This document shows, one piece after another, positions 12,216-25,009 of a DNA stretch of 64,000 nucleotides; positions within the stretch are counted from its first letter, which is position 1; the number at the start of each line of letters is the position of its first letter. The position numbers and the translations under genes were made by a program. The stretch comes from Nepenthes gracilis (Eukaryota; Streptophyta; Magnoliopsida; Caryophyllales; Nepenthaceae). Under the pieces are notes generated by a model. The model searched no databases. It saw only the letters and a program-made list of their open reading frames with translations, and had not been told where the DNA came from. Location of the stretch: NCBI GenBank assembly GCA_033239525.1, contig BSYO01000020.1, positions 10,790,308 through 10,854,307 on the forward strand. Reading direction: 5' to 3'.

Positions 12216-15015
12216 TGACGTTTCAGATATTCAAAAAAATTTGGTATGTAAAAATAATAAATAATAATAAAATAAAATAATAATAAAATAATAATAATAA
12301 TAATAATAATAATAAACAGAAAAGAGGAAAACAGGGAGAGAGAGAGGCAGGACGAACGAAGACGAAGGAGGAGAGGAAAGAGGGAGAAAACGGCCGGCCG
12401 AAATTGCAGCGACAGTCCCCCTATTTTGCCGATCGGTTGAAGTCACCAATTTCCTTATTCCTCTCGGTTCGCCATTCTCGCTGTTTCAATTACCTCACCC
12501 TCTTTTAAAAAAAAAAAAAAAAAATCATTGCTTTCTTTTCTTCTCTGGGGGAACTAATGCTTCTTTGGGTGCTTACGGTCGAAACCAGAGAGAGAGCAGG
12601 AGCAAGAAAGGCATAACTAAGGGTCTTCCATTGCTTCCGTTGCCCAGGAATGTCACCGGAATTGCCGAAGCCGCCGCCGTTACATTTCTCAGGCAAGTTG
12701 ATTTGAGTTCCTTGATTTGAATCTGTGTCTTTCCTTCTTCCTGTTACGATCGATTCTCTATTTTTATGTTGATATTGGGTGTGATTTAGCTGTATATGGG
12801 TGAAATTGGAAGAATTTGGTGGAAATTGGCCGGTGGTGTAGAAATTTGGAAAAACATGGAATTTGGCCGACAGGGAAATTTCCAAAGAATCCATATGATT
12901 TTGGGCTCCAAAAAATTAATATCTAGAATGTATAAATCACCTGTTAAATAATGAGGATTGAATTTTAGTTTTCATGCTTTGATTTGTGAGAAATTTCGGT
13001 TAATTGAAATTTGTGGCAAAACAGAGCATCGACTCTGGAATCGGGGAGTTGGGATTGCTTTGAGGGGCTTACGATGAATTTTGGGCTTAATAATTCGTAT
13101 ATGTTTTCTATGAAATTTATTTGGGTCACTCTTGAAATATGAAAGTTGGGATTTTTTTTTCCTATTTTCGTAAGAATCGGTGTGTGGCCGAATTAACAGA
13201 CTACTTGGATCTGCTGCTGCTGCTGCATACAGTGGGAGTGAGACTGGGTATAAATCTGTGTATGTATAATTGTATCGGTTGCTGCTTCCTTTGCTGGCAG
13301 TAGCCGTGAGTAGGGTGTGAGGGAGCTGCTATGTGTGTGTGCTAGCAGTGCAATGGTGGGAATGTGTGTGCGGCTGTGTGTGTGCTGAAGAGTGTGGGTG
13401 TGTGTGAGTGGGGAAAAGAGAGACTGATCAGCCATGTAGCTGTAGAAATTGGTGTATATATATATAAGTCTGTAAGTATTTAAGTAATGTATATATATAT
13501 ATATACATTCATTGAAATAGTTAATTGATTAAAAGAAAAATTGTCAGTAATTATTATTTGATTGAATTTTGTAGAATTAATTTGGATAGTTAAATAAGAT
13601 GAGGATCACGGGTTAATTCAATAAAGATAAAATTGACCATACTTTGTGACCTTAAAGAAAATATTGAGATTTTGAATGATTTAGAAAGGATTTAATAAAA
13701 TATTAGGACATTCGATCGAATAATTACACTATCCTTGGTACTATTGCTTTTCTTCCGATAATAACATTATATGCGTTATCTTTGAATTGTGTGTGTGTGA
13801 TCTTTATCAGTATCGAACGATATTTCTATCGTTATCCTTGTATAGCCTCTTTTGCGTTGTGATCGTTTGTCTGAGTATTAGAATTATTGACTTCATACGG
13901 TTAAGGTTAAGGAGAGCGTACGAAAACACTAAAATATCTAGTCGAATGAGAGGTTACAGTACCTTAGCGTAGTCTACACTTATCCGATACTGATTTTCGT
14001 ATCATTGTGATAATGAGGTATATTGTTTATCGTGGAGGGATGCTTATATTCATTGACCATCGTAGGAGATGATATCAGGAATATCATTTGGCAATGGGTG
14101 TCACGGATGGTATCAGCATGCTACAGGTATAGCATCTGGAAAGACTGTAGGGGATAGTTGGATACCATGGATAACCTCGTTGCACTTACCCAGCCGTCGG
14201 GGAGTAAATATGCGGCCTTTGGTTCATTATTGTAAAATAAGATCCAATGAGATTCATTGGAATATTCGTTATTGTTCATACCACATGAGTTTGAAATTCG
14301 GTTGGATCTATATATTATATTCAGTAGAATCCATGAGTCGGATTTTACTATATTTGGATTCAATAGAATCCATGTTGTTTCTTTATATTTGATTTTCAGG
14401 ACGTTCACGCTGATATTCGAATCAAAAGATTCCTTTTATTTCTTGAGAGATCGGATTCTGAGGGATCTTGCCTCTTGTTGGTAAAATTTTATGATCTTTG
14501 TTTGGAGTGATCTGCTTTTCCTATACCTTTGAATTGTAGATATAATAAAATGTGTTTCTTGGATACGTTGATCTGTTGGATATTACATCATGTTCGTAAT
14601 TCTTGTTATACGTTGCATATATTGTATATCTGTGACCATTATTGTCATTTCCTATTTGTTTTCGAATTTTCTATCACTTATTGGGTATTTGGCTCACTTT
14701 TACTATTTTTCTTTCTTTAGAGCAGCAGATTTAGTTGATGATGACTCTAGAGTTGGATTAAGAGTTGTGGCAAGAGAAGTTGGGTCCCAACTAGAGATAG
14801 TACTAGATTTATGCTTTAGAATTTCATTTTTGATATTTTGCCTTATCATTTTATGGGTTATTTGAATTGTGTATTTTTCAGATTTATCTATAGTACGAAG
14901 ATATTTAGATTATTATATTTATATTTTATCAGTTGTGAATGTGTTTTTGAGACTTAAATTTTATATGTGACCAAACAATGGATATTAGTTATAAATTTTA
15001 GTTTAGGTCATTATA
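12216..15015 (+). mobile_element. Element C 5' LTR (2800 bp)
   Basis: It starts TGACGTTTC and ends near CATTATA. It has a TAA microsatellite close to its start (12249-12315), a GA-rich leader (12320-12395), a TG-rich section (13320-13410) and an AT microsatellite (13490-13505). The same order, reverse-complemented, is seen at 30050-33051, so the two are members of one family. The section around 14100-14225 is the most clearly shared block (with 30860-30990). It is followed by a spacer and a Met-type primer site. It carries no gene. Confidence 0.85.
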
Positions 15016-15021
15016 ATTTTA

Positions 15022-15032
15022 TGGTATCAGAG
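15022..15032 (+). promoter_or_regulatory. Element C primer binding site (initiator Met tRNA type)
   Basis: TGGTATCAGAG preceded by the spacer ATTTTA, a spacing often seen in Tekay/Del-like chromoviruses. Confidence 0.85.
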
Positions 15033-15176
15033 TGTTAAGGTTCTGTGAGAGTGTTGGGGATTTAGGAATCTGGATAATTGGGAATATTAGGCAATTCAGT
15101 GATATTGGAGGACCTAAGATCATTTTAGAGCTTTCGGACATGATAAAGGATAATATAGAGAGAAAGAAATATATAT

Positions 15177-15194
15177 ATGTGTGTGTGTGTGTGT
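15177..15194. repeat. (TG)n microsatellite in element C leader
   Basis: A short GT run between the primer site and the gag start. Confidence 0.85.
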
Positions 15195-15251
15195 AATAAA
15201 TATATTAATAGATATATTTAAAATTTTAAATTATTTGATTCTATTGCAGCG

Positions 15252-16340
15252 ATGTCTGACGAGATTAGCACTCACTCGGGGAGCTTAGCAGGAGGCCCAA
15301 GACCATTACCAGGAGGCCCAAGACCGTTAGCGGCACCCGTCAATATGACTGGGGTAGTTGATGCTCTATACCAACTCACTGGACTGGTGACTCAGGCTGT
15401 TGGAGCACTAATTCTGGGACACACACCGGCAAAGAAGAAAAAGAATAATAATAAAAAGAGGAATTTATTTAAAGATTTCATGGATCAAAGACTCCCAGAA
15501 TTCATGGGAGAACCAAACCCCGCTAAAGTCGACTATTGGTTGGGAAGGTTAGAAAAAGCTTTCACAGTGATCGAGTGTCCTTCTATTGATAGGGTTTGCT
15601 TTGCTGCATACAAGCTTAGCCGTGAGGCAGAGCATTGGTGAAAAGCGAGATTACGAGAGCTTGGACCTGAGGCCGATTCTATCACTTAGGATGCATTTCG
15701 AGAAATGTTTAATGGCAAGTACTTCCCCAATAATGTAAGGACTAGAAAAGAAAAAGAGTTTCTCCATTTAGAGCAAGGCTTGTTGACAGTTTCCCAATAT
15801 GATGCCAAGTTTATAGAGCTATCGCGTTATACTCCACACTTTATTGCTAATAAGGTTCAGAAAGCAGAAAGGTTCCAGAAGGGATTAGCAGATCCTATTT
15901 GTTGTCTTATTTCACCATTTGAGCTTTAGGATTTTGGAGTGATCTTTCGGAGGGCTCTGATTTTAGAGGAGGAGTTGGGCAACAGGGCTCCGATACCCTT
16001 ACCGAGTACCAATGAAGCTACTAGACTGCCGACGCATCAATCAAAGAAGCGTAAGACGTGTTTCAAATGTGGGAAGTGTGGACATGTTTCCAAGGACTGC
16101 CGCATTAAGCAAGCGACCCTTTCAATGCCACAGAAAACTGTGACTATTTCTCAGATAGCAAAGACACTGCCAACAAGACCTATATCGGGAAGACAGTCTG
16201 GACCACTTATTTGCTATAGCTGTGAAGAGGAAGGACATTATTCTTGAGATTGTGGGGCTTTGGGAAAATCTGTACCCCAAAGTAAGTCAAAGACTCCAAT
16301 CCCAGGAAAAGTATTCTCATTGACAGAGCAAGATGCTGCA
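15252..16340 (+). pseudogene. gag: Element C gag, four premature stops, 3' truncated
   Basis: This is the capsid/nucleocapsid polyprotein of a Tekay/Del-like Ty3/gypsy element. ATG at 15252 begins an N-terminal tail with a GGPRPL repeat and a Lys/Asn-rich patch. A retrotransposon-gag core follows (LFKDFMDQRLPEFMGE, then WLGRLEKAF; after the first stop FNGKYFPN, QYDAKFIELSRY and FRRALILEEEL). Two zinc knuckles come next: CFKCGKCGHVSKDC is intact, and CYSCEEEGHYS is cut by a stop before its last Cys. The frame is held throughout, but stops occur at 15639, 15687, 15927 and 16245. Each is one transition away from the expected Trp, Gln or Arg codon. The text breaks off near 16340, where protease should begin, and runs straight into A-family LTR sequence. 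Protease, pol and the 3' LTR are gone. Confidence 0.9.
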
Positions 16341-16342
16341 AG

Positions 16343-18100
16343 ATTGATTTCACACATTTCGACCCGTTTGCGGCGTCCGAACCCCCTAAAATACCACTGT
16401 TACTTTTCATCCGAGATGAAATGTGAAAATTGCGTGCTTCCACCTTCGTATTATGTTTAATAGACCTCAAAATATGAATCCCCAAGTCCCAATTATGCTT
16501 ATGTATTAACCGGACGTCCGATCTCATAAGTATTGACCCGTTCGCGGCGTCCGAATGGTCTAAAATGCCCATGGCACTATTTACCCGAGTTTGAATAGAA
16601 TATTTACATACTTTACCCCCATTTAATTGTTATAAAAATTACGTCTAATTGATTAAATGTAAATGTAAGTTTCGGAATATGTATTTATACTCCGTTCACA
16701 AAGAAATGCATTTTGGGAGACCCAAAGTGAGAATTTACATGATGTGGTAAGAAATTCTTACTCCTCCCACACATTGTAATATCTATGCATGTGAAAGGTA
16801 TTGTCAAAGGATATAAGTCCAAAAGAAAGATATGAATCGTGTAAATAAATAGAAGGGAATCCACAAAATGCAATATGACAGATTTGATCTCCCAAATGGA
16901 GATATATGGTGAAAAATGTGATTTTCCCGAGTGAAGAATGTATATGGCAAATGGTGGATTCCCCCTCGAAAGATTAAGATTAATCTTGAAATTAGGACTA
17001 TGAACTTATGTTCTTGGGTCATTCTCTAACTTACCATGTCACGGTGTGAACTCGAGGAATATTTGGCCATGTATTTTGGCCGTTCATGGGAGCGGGTGAT
17101 GTTCGTGGTACACCTTAGGGTACAATTGTGAAAGATCGAGGATTGCCCTGATCCCCGGGGGATATCGCGCGAATGGGATGGCCAAGTGTTGCAGGCCTTA
17201 AATGTAGTTGATGGTCGACTATTGCAGACTTAAAATGTAGCCGATGGTCGAGTGTTGCAAACCTAAAATGTAACCGTATATTTTAAAATGTGTGACAAAC
17301 ACATTACTTTTCTCGTTCTCTCACATCGTTGGTTAGTACGATCTACTAGTTTGGGTCCACAAAGATTAATTAAAGTAATGAAAATGAATAAATGCAACCG
17401 GTACAAACATGCGAACCAAATAATCCCAGATGTTCCCTTTCCCCCCATGTTTCCTTTTTATCGAAGTTATATGTTTTCCCCATCTAATTGTTATTTTCAC
17501 TACTATTCACTATTGTTAGTGATGTATAATTTCATTTATTGAGTTGTACACTCACTATTACTATTTTCTTTCCACATGAGAATATTAAGCCGGCACCTGA
17601 TTTGTTAGTGTAAGGAGAGGGACTTACTTGAGGAGATTAGTTAGATGTTGAAGGTTTGAATATTTGGTTATGTCTATTGTAATAGAATGTAAACAGTCTA
17701 ATTAGATCAATATGGTCTGTTATTATCTTATGGTTATTGTTATACTTCCGTAGGTTTCTAAATTTAGTTATACTTTCGCATTTATATTGATGTTTTATAT
17801 TTTGTTTAGTCTTATACGACATCTCTTTAGATCCAATACGGTAGATAGGAATACGTGTTTGGAGTTATGGATAGTATGGTAGAATTGTAGTCATGTGTGT
17901 TGTATTGTTGGCCGTAATGTTGTAATTGATAGTTGTGTGCTTATACAGATTATTTTAAATAGGTTATATTTTTTTATTTTTGTCAAATTGTAGAGGAAAC
18001 TTTACTAAAATTTCTGTAGAATCCATAATTTTAAATTATGGAATTAGTTTATGTTACCATTGACGGAGGTTATTTAAGAAAAATAACCTAATCCATCACA
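16343..18100 (+). mobile_element. Element A 3' LTR, remaining part
   Basis: This matches A's 5' LTR from about 6040 to its end at 7674, ending AATCCATCACA. The first ~740 bp of the LTR are missing. They were lost in the same deletion that removed C's pol and 3' LTR. The deletion junction is at about 16340-16345. A 180-bp internal tandem arrangement of the phrase 'gacccgttygcggcgtccga' is visible at 16357 and 16537. Confidence 0.85.
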
Positions 18101-18105
18101 ATTGT
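18101..18105. repeat. Right target site duplication of element A (ATTGT)
   Basis: ATTGT follows the CACA end of A and continues directly into B LTR sequence (CATCCAAAAG). It pairs with ATTAT at 5296-5300. Confidence 0.8.
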
Positions 18106-19591
18106 CATCCAAAAGCTCTAAAGACATAATAAGCTCATTATGGTAAGAATTTCCTAATTGTTCCAATCTTATGATGATTTATGCATGTATCACAAATACA
18201 ATAATTCAAAATATTCCAACAATTATGTTATGAACAGTTTATGAAAGAATTATCAATCGGAAGTTTTAAATATTCTGCCTGGCTTAATCTAAAATGGATT
18301 TTTTTACTCCTTCTAAGCTCTGAGAAATATTGTATATGAATTATGAATGTATGATGATTCAAACTCATGAGGAATATGTAAATCTGTATGAAAATATGCT
18401 CATTATGGAACGTTTTCCAACAGAGTGAGAACAAAGAAATTTACGCTTAAGAACAAAATTTTCTAATGAAATAAGAAACTAAGAATTTAGACTAAAGATT
18501 ATGTATAACAAATTTTGACATATCATGAATATTACAGTGGAAACTCTAAGATTACTCTGACTATATATCCTGACCGTGTTATGTAAGGAGTGAAATTCTT
18601 TAGCATGCTTTAATATATTATAACGAAAGGACGTCACCTGTCTTAGAACAGCTTGCGGCTGGGCCACCACGGCTAATCAGCCCTGTCTATAGAGATGATT
18701 TGTAGACGGCCCGCCTCTAGATCTTGAGTAGGAGGAGATGGCTTTAGATTATGTAGGAGTAAACACAATCCAGATTATGACCGACCGATCTTTTGTTAGT
18801 GAAGTCTACTGATATTGGCCCCTCAATGAAATAAGTTTTCAATAAGGAATTGATAATTAAGAAAATAACATGGAAACAAACCAAAGAAATATGGAACGAA
18901 TCATGAAAATATTTCTTTCTAAATCATGAATTATAATCTCATATGTACATCTATCCAACAAATATGCATTATTATATTTCGAATATGAAATTATGTATGT
19001 CTTTGATATATATATTTATATATATATATATATATATATGCTAAACTTTTGACTCACCATTACTATTTTTCTCTCTTCAGATAAACATGAGTTGTATCCG
19101 TTGAGGTCGGGTAGAGGATTTGAGTCAACTAAGTTTAAAGACGATGAAGATGATCTTATGGATTTAGTATTACCGTCTTATATTTTCTAATGAGATTTTT
19201 TTGTATTTACAATGGATTTTATTCATGAATGTATGTATATGATGATGTTGATGATAAGAAAATATCTATAGTGTAGTTTTCACTATATCGATGGATATTT
19301 ATATTTTTGTAGGTCATTATGATTTATTTCAGGTACCTAGCGGCAACTCTCTATATCTAATGTTATATCCAGAGACATAATATTGGAGCCACATAATGAT
19401 TATGGCAGTCTTGGGATCCTGTGTTATTTTGTTACGTTATCTGGATGTTGGGTTGATTTTGATGGATATTTGGTATTGTTGATTTTGTATAATTGATGAA
19501 TAAGATTATTATACAGGTTTTATATTTACTTGATATCCGTATTATAATCGAAATTCTACCAAAATTTCGATTGAAAATACGGTGTGTCACA
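18106..19591 (+). mobile_element. Element B 3' LTR, second part
   Basis: It resumes the LTR interrupted at 5300 and matches 112-1661 at the window start over its full length. It ends TCACA at 19591. An AT microsatellite (19008-19040) has expanded relative to the 5' copy. The next five bases CATAC would be B's right target duplication; the left copy lies outside the window. Confidence 0.85.
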
Positions 19592-20589
19592 CATACTTAA
19601 ACTAATTATACTGTATATGTACATAAATCTATTCTTATTTTATAAAAAATTTATAAAGTTTATATCTTAAATTCATATAATTCGTGTTTTGAGTACTAAA
19701 ATTTTTGTATAAACTTTCTTGCATGCTGTGAAATTTTACATTTATATTTATATGTGTCAATAATTTCTACATTTATATTCTTATATATTTTCTATTAGTA
19801 AAAAATTGATGATATTGTATAAATTATGTTGAATTCCTGAAATTTTAGCATAAATGGGTTTCACATATTATAAATTTTACAATATTATTCCAACTTGTTG
19901 CAAATTCTTACTTCATAGTTTCTACTTGTCATATATTTAAAGAAAAAATTAATGAAAACTCTACTTTGATTTTGATTAAAAAATTAATTTCTCTAATATG
20001 AGAAAATACGTGTATATTTATATTTTAGATAGAATTTTATATCCGAACATATGCTCATATATTATTTGTAAATTGAAGGTCAAATATAATATTTACAAGT
20101 CAAGAAAGTAGCATTTGATCATAGTTATAGGAAATAATACATTGCAAACCTATCCATAGATTATGAATGACAGCGTATTGCTTTTGATTATATGAAAATA
20201 ATTATAACATAAAATTTAATATTTGCTCATTGTTAGTAAAATTATCATCGATTTTTGTTTCTTATATATCAGTATGATTTTTATATATATCCTATTTTTG
20301 TACATATCAATCGATTTTTGCATGTTACATGGTTTAAGTATTTATATAACCTTGACATGATTTTTGCATATATAAAATTTTCAACATGATTGCTTACTAG
20401 TGCATGGCTTTTGGCATGATTTTGAAAATTATACGGGTTTTGATATATTCGATTATTAGTATACGAATTTTGTGTACTTTATCAAAAATTAATACTATTG
20501 GCATCTTAGATTTTGGACATGACAATATCTTTAGTATTTTTGTTTGATATATATAGATATTCGTATATAAAATTATATATGTTTTACTG
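19592..20589. other. AT-rich DNA without recognisable gene
   Basis: Strongly AT-rich, with many short 'ttttgcat' and 'tatata' phrases. There is no open frame of note, no terminal repeats and no RNA gene. The wording towards the end (20560-20640: AT run, then 'actcactattgtcattg', then 'cagataaac') resembles the centre of the gypsy LTRs nearby. A diverged + strand LTR remnant is possible but not shown. Confidence 0.4.
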
Positions 20590-22325
20590 ATTATAAAACT
20601 CACTATTGTCATTGTTTGCTAATCTTTTAGACTAATGGATTCAGATAAACTTGCAAAGATTTTGAGAATTGTGAGGAGACATTTTAGAGACTAGATTCTA
20701 GGATGTTTAAATTTTTATAATGTAAATTAATGTTTTAGAATTGACAGCTATTATTTGGATTTGGTTAAAATTTGTATATAACCGTTGATTGATAATGATA
20801 TTTAAGTTTGATTTCATACCTTGTTGATGTTATTACATGATATTTTGAATTTGGGTTAACATAGTTTTCCTTACATATTGGATTAAGTCACATAATTGTA
20901 GAGTTTTTGAAGCCACTTTTAGGGTTGGTGTTTGGATCCTGTGTTTGAATAACTTATTATTATTCACATTGTTTAATGATATTTGATATATGTTTGCATC
21001 TTACTATATCGATTTTGGATTAATGTTGGCTAATAAAATTAATTGAATCTTCAGAGTATTAATTTAGAGTTTGAATTTAAATTAACTATAGATTATAGAA
21101 TAAAATAAATTTGAATTTTTGGGATCAAGGGTGCATGACCATGACATTAAAACTATGAAAATTACATCATATTGGGTTTTTAGCCTACATATTTCCTCAA
21201 AACCCAAACCTGCCCTGAATAACAGCCAGTGTTTGGGTGCCGCTTTGTATGTCGATCGAACATGGGTTCTTAGTCTTATGAAATGACCTCATTTTTTCTT
21301 GAGATTAAAGATCTAAGGCCTATATGTCACCCATAATATCTCCATTGAGATGAATCCTTGAGAAAGACAACTACCTTGTACATTTATATAGTTACCCTAA
21401 GCCTATCATTGGCATTCGAATGCAGCCTCACACGTTGATCGCATGCCAAATTAAACATTTTATAAATCTACGATTTATGAAGAACAAGTAATGGACGAAA
21501 ATATTAACAGGTCTCTATCCTAGAGTTCTCATCAGCAAACTCCAATATTACAATATTTGAATGTTGTTTAAACACTGGTTTGATCTCAGTGAAGTTTCCA
21601 AACATTGGCTCAAAATGCCGGTCGAACGTCACCCTAAAATCGTTGTTAAATGAATCAAATGGTCATGAAACTTACTATACCTCCTCTATACATTATTTAT
21701 TATTAGTTTAATACATTAAAACTGATTAACAGGGGTGAAAGATCAAGCCTCTGATTTGATAAGAAGGTTAAGGAGTATCAAAAGAAGAGAGGTATTTTGA
21801 CTTACCTTAGGATCCGTGAAAGCTTCAAGTTTTCGCCACAAACAGCCACCACGACTTATCTCCAAAATGGATCTCTGAAACAGCACCACTAAGCTCAGTT
21901 CTAAGCGATGAGAACGCTGGAAGATGAGTGCTCTCTCTCTCTCTCTCTCTCGCACGTGCGACCAAGATCTCTTTCTATCTCACTTCTCTCAATGGCTGCC
22001 ATCTTAGTGGTGAGGGGGAAAACGACTAGGGTCTTTTAAAACATAAAGAGAAGAGGCCTTAGTGTTTCACATTCCCCTCCGTTTTATTTTTTTCTTTGAT
22101 ATAATAAAGTGAGAGAGGAGCGAGCACCTCGTTAAAAGAACGTAGGATTAATGGATATTTTATGATTTTTTGGTAGAATTGGGGTTTATGATGCTAATTT
22201 TAATGTCCTAATTACTTTATATTTTAATTCATATTACAAATATATACCTAGTCTAACATCTATAAAAAATTCTAAACAATAAAATAAAATATTAAAAGTA
22301 TTTCTACTATCTATTGAGTAAATTA
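20590..22325 (-). repeat. Repeat Z, copy 1: LTR-like sequence
   Basis: This 1.7 kb block is repeated, in gapped form, right behind itself (22345-23500). Read on the minus strand, the right half (22100 to 21780) has the layout of the LTRs here: a GA-rich leader containing a (GA)n run at 21929-21950, then AAG|GTAAG at 21801-21808. That suggests a diverged gypsy LTR on the minus strand. The left part (20590-21100) reads more like a + strand LTR tail. I see no coding sequence; a 70-residue minus frame at 21743-21955 is low in complexity and probably untranslated. Confidence 0.4.
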
Positions 22326-22344
22326 TCAAAATATTATTTTAAAA

Positions 22345-23500
22345 CTTTTGCTATTGTCATTGTTTGCTCTTTTAGACTAATGGATTCAGATAAACTTGCA
22401 AAGATTTTGAGAATTGTGAGGAGGAGATTCATAAGGTTATACCATACTTTTTTTTTTTTGGTTAGAATTTGTATATGACCGTTGGCCAATGATGATATTT
22501 AAGTTTGATTTCGAAAATTTTCTTAGTCTAATTGTAGAGTTTTGAAGCCACTTTTAGGGTTGGTGGTTGGAATGTGAATAACGGAACCTCATTTTCTTTT
22601 TTTTAGCCTACATATTTCCTCAAAAACCAAACCTGCCTTGAATAACAGCCGGTGTTTGAGTGCCGCCTTATATGTCGATCGAACGTAGGTTCTTAGTCTT
22701 ATGAATGACCTCATTTTTTCATGAGATTAAAGATCTAAGGCCTATATGTCACCCATAATATCTCCATTGAGATGAACCCTCAAGAAAACAAGATTTCAAA
22801 TTCTTTACCCTAGGCAATGCAGCCTCACACGTTGATCGCATGCCAAATTAAACATTTTATAAATCTATGATTTATGAAGAACAAGTAATAGACGGTAAAT
22901 TATCAAAAGTATAATTAACACAATCATAGGATCACCAAGTGCCATATAACATTAATGACTCCAACTCTTTTAACATTCCATTTCATTTATTATTAGTTTA
23001 ATACATTAAAACTGATTAACAGGGGTGAAAGATCAAGCCTCTGACAACTAAAAGATAAGGAGTATCAAAAGAAGAGATATATTCCAAGAAATACAAAAAG
23101 TGGAAACATAGACATCTCTCAATGGATCTCTGAAACAGCACCACTATTCAACGATAATTTCATTTAGATGACTATTAAAATCCTTCAAAAGAATCTTTCT
23201 AATAGGCTCTCCAATGGCTGATCTTAGTGGTGACCTAGTTTTGCTCATCCGAGAAGAGGCCTTAGTGTTTCACATTCCCCTCCGTTTTTTTTTTTCTTTG
23301 ATATAATAAAGTGAGAGAGGAGCTCTTAAAAGAACGTAGGATTAATGGATAAATTATAAAAGAATGATGCTAATTTTAATGTCCTAACCCAATTTTAATT
23401 CATACTAAAAACATGTATAAAAAATTCTAAACAATAAAATAAAATATTAAAAGTATTTCTACTATCTATTGAAAATTTTTTAAGATTTATGATTAATGCC
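22345..23500. repeat. Repeat Z, copy 2, interleaved with element D LTR
   Basis: Segments of Z copy 1 occur here in the same order and orientation but with blocks missing. From 22573 onward, blocks of D's LTR (matching 33298-33860) are spliced between them. For example, 22986-23044 is Z, 23047-23057 is LTR, 23058-23075 is Z, and 23077-23100 is LTR again. The switches fall on shared words of a few bases. See the finding on this region. Confidence 0.75.
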
Positions 23501-24837
23501 AAGATTACTTGCCCGTTCTTAGCCTCATAATGTAATATAATTTTCTTTTGTGTTGGTTTTTTTTTAGGCAAGCATATAATTTACAGTCTCATATAATTTC
23601 GAAGTCCAAAGTTTAGTGTCAAAATCCGGAGTTCTTGGCTCATGTCAATATCCAAAGTTCTCAAATTCATATCATTTTTACTGGCTACTGGCCTTTATTA
23701 TCCAAAGGGACCTAGGTCGGTAGACCCTACCAATCAAGGGGGAGAGTAATTTGGAATAAATTGTGTTCACTCCATATAATCAAATGCCAAAATTCACATT
23801 TGTATTCATATTCTTTCCATAGGATAGATTGTGTTCTATTTACTCCACACAATTAAAGGCCTCTATTCAAATTCATATTCTACCATCTCATTATGTTCCG
23901 AGGAGGGGCGGATCACATATTACTCCATAGACAGAGTTATTCCCGATTACCACCGTAATGTTCTAAGGTATGACGGAAAACCTTATCTGACTGTGTGACA
24001 GTGTTAGGTCTGATCTTATTCGTTCGTAGTTCATCGTGCCTTCAGCCCGATTCACAATTTAAATGCTCCATTTTTATGAAAGATACAAAGGGCCTTCTTA
24101 TTTTGACGTCACGTCTCTAGGCCAATTCAAAATTTATATGTTTCATTTTCTGGATAGATTCAAGAGGGCCTTTATATTTTGTTATTCCAGTTTCATACCA
24201 AGTTTTCATGTAAGGCAAATACTAACATGATTTGAATAGAAAGCATGGGTCAAACATGAAATCCAAATTAGAATTTTATTCTTATAAAGTAGTCCGACCG
24301 TACATTAAGCTTAAAGTATGAAATCATGATTACAAATAAAATTCACATTATTCATGCATTCCTCGCAGTTAACATACAGAGTATTTAAAAGCAATAATTA
24401 TGGAAAACAAGTCTGAAGTATTGTTACATTAAAATGTTCTAAAAGCCTTAACTTAAAATCAAAATGTACACTTGCCTGATTCCCAAACTGTCCACTCCGA
24501 CAGTCCTAATGCTCCCTCTTTCTCTTCGTCTCTCACCTTTTCTTTCTTTTACATATTTTCCGCACTTCTTTTTTAGACTAGGAGTTCAGTATATATAGAG
24601 GAGGGGTTAGGTGGAAGCAAGTGGAGTAAGTTACCTACTTTATATTTTATTTTAGAAGGTCAACGGATTAGGTAAGAATAGTTTACTTACTCTGATTAGA
24701 TTGAAGTAGTTGGATCTAGTTTGTCTAAATAACAAAGTTGGCATTTATTATCTTCAGTTTACTTTGGTTTTCAACGCCATTGATTTATTCTGGTCAATAA
24801 TTCCTAAATCCGGTCAACAACTTATCGTCAATTCCTC

Positions 24838-24985
24838 TTGGCCAACATTTTCTTCTTACTCAAATCGCCAATATTTCCTTATTCAAAATCGGCCAATATT
24901 CCTTCTTACTCAAAATCGGTCAATATTTCTTCTTATTCAAAATCGGTCAACATTTCCTTCTCGTTCAAAACCGGTCAACATCTAC
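24838..24985. repeat. ~28-bp tandem repeat in D LTR
   Basis: Four to five units of the form 'tcggtcaatatttccttctt' plus 'actcaaaa'. The same array is at 35140-35285 in the other LTR. Confidence 0.8.
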
Positions 24986-25009
24986 ATCACCATCCACTCC
25001 GGCCTCTTG

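Noticed and set aside
1664..15032. tRNA-like wording at 1664, 7677 and 15022
   Set aside because: These are primer sites complementary to a tRNA 3' end; no cloverleaf or intact tRNA gene follows.
21743..21955. 70-residue minus frame beginning with an Arg/Glu run
   Set aside because: The Arg/Glu run is the (GA)n leader; the frame then crosses a splice-donor-like site and matches no family I recognise.
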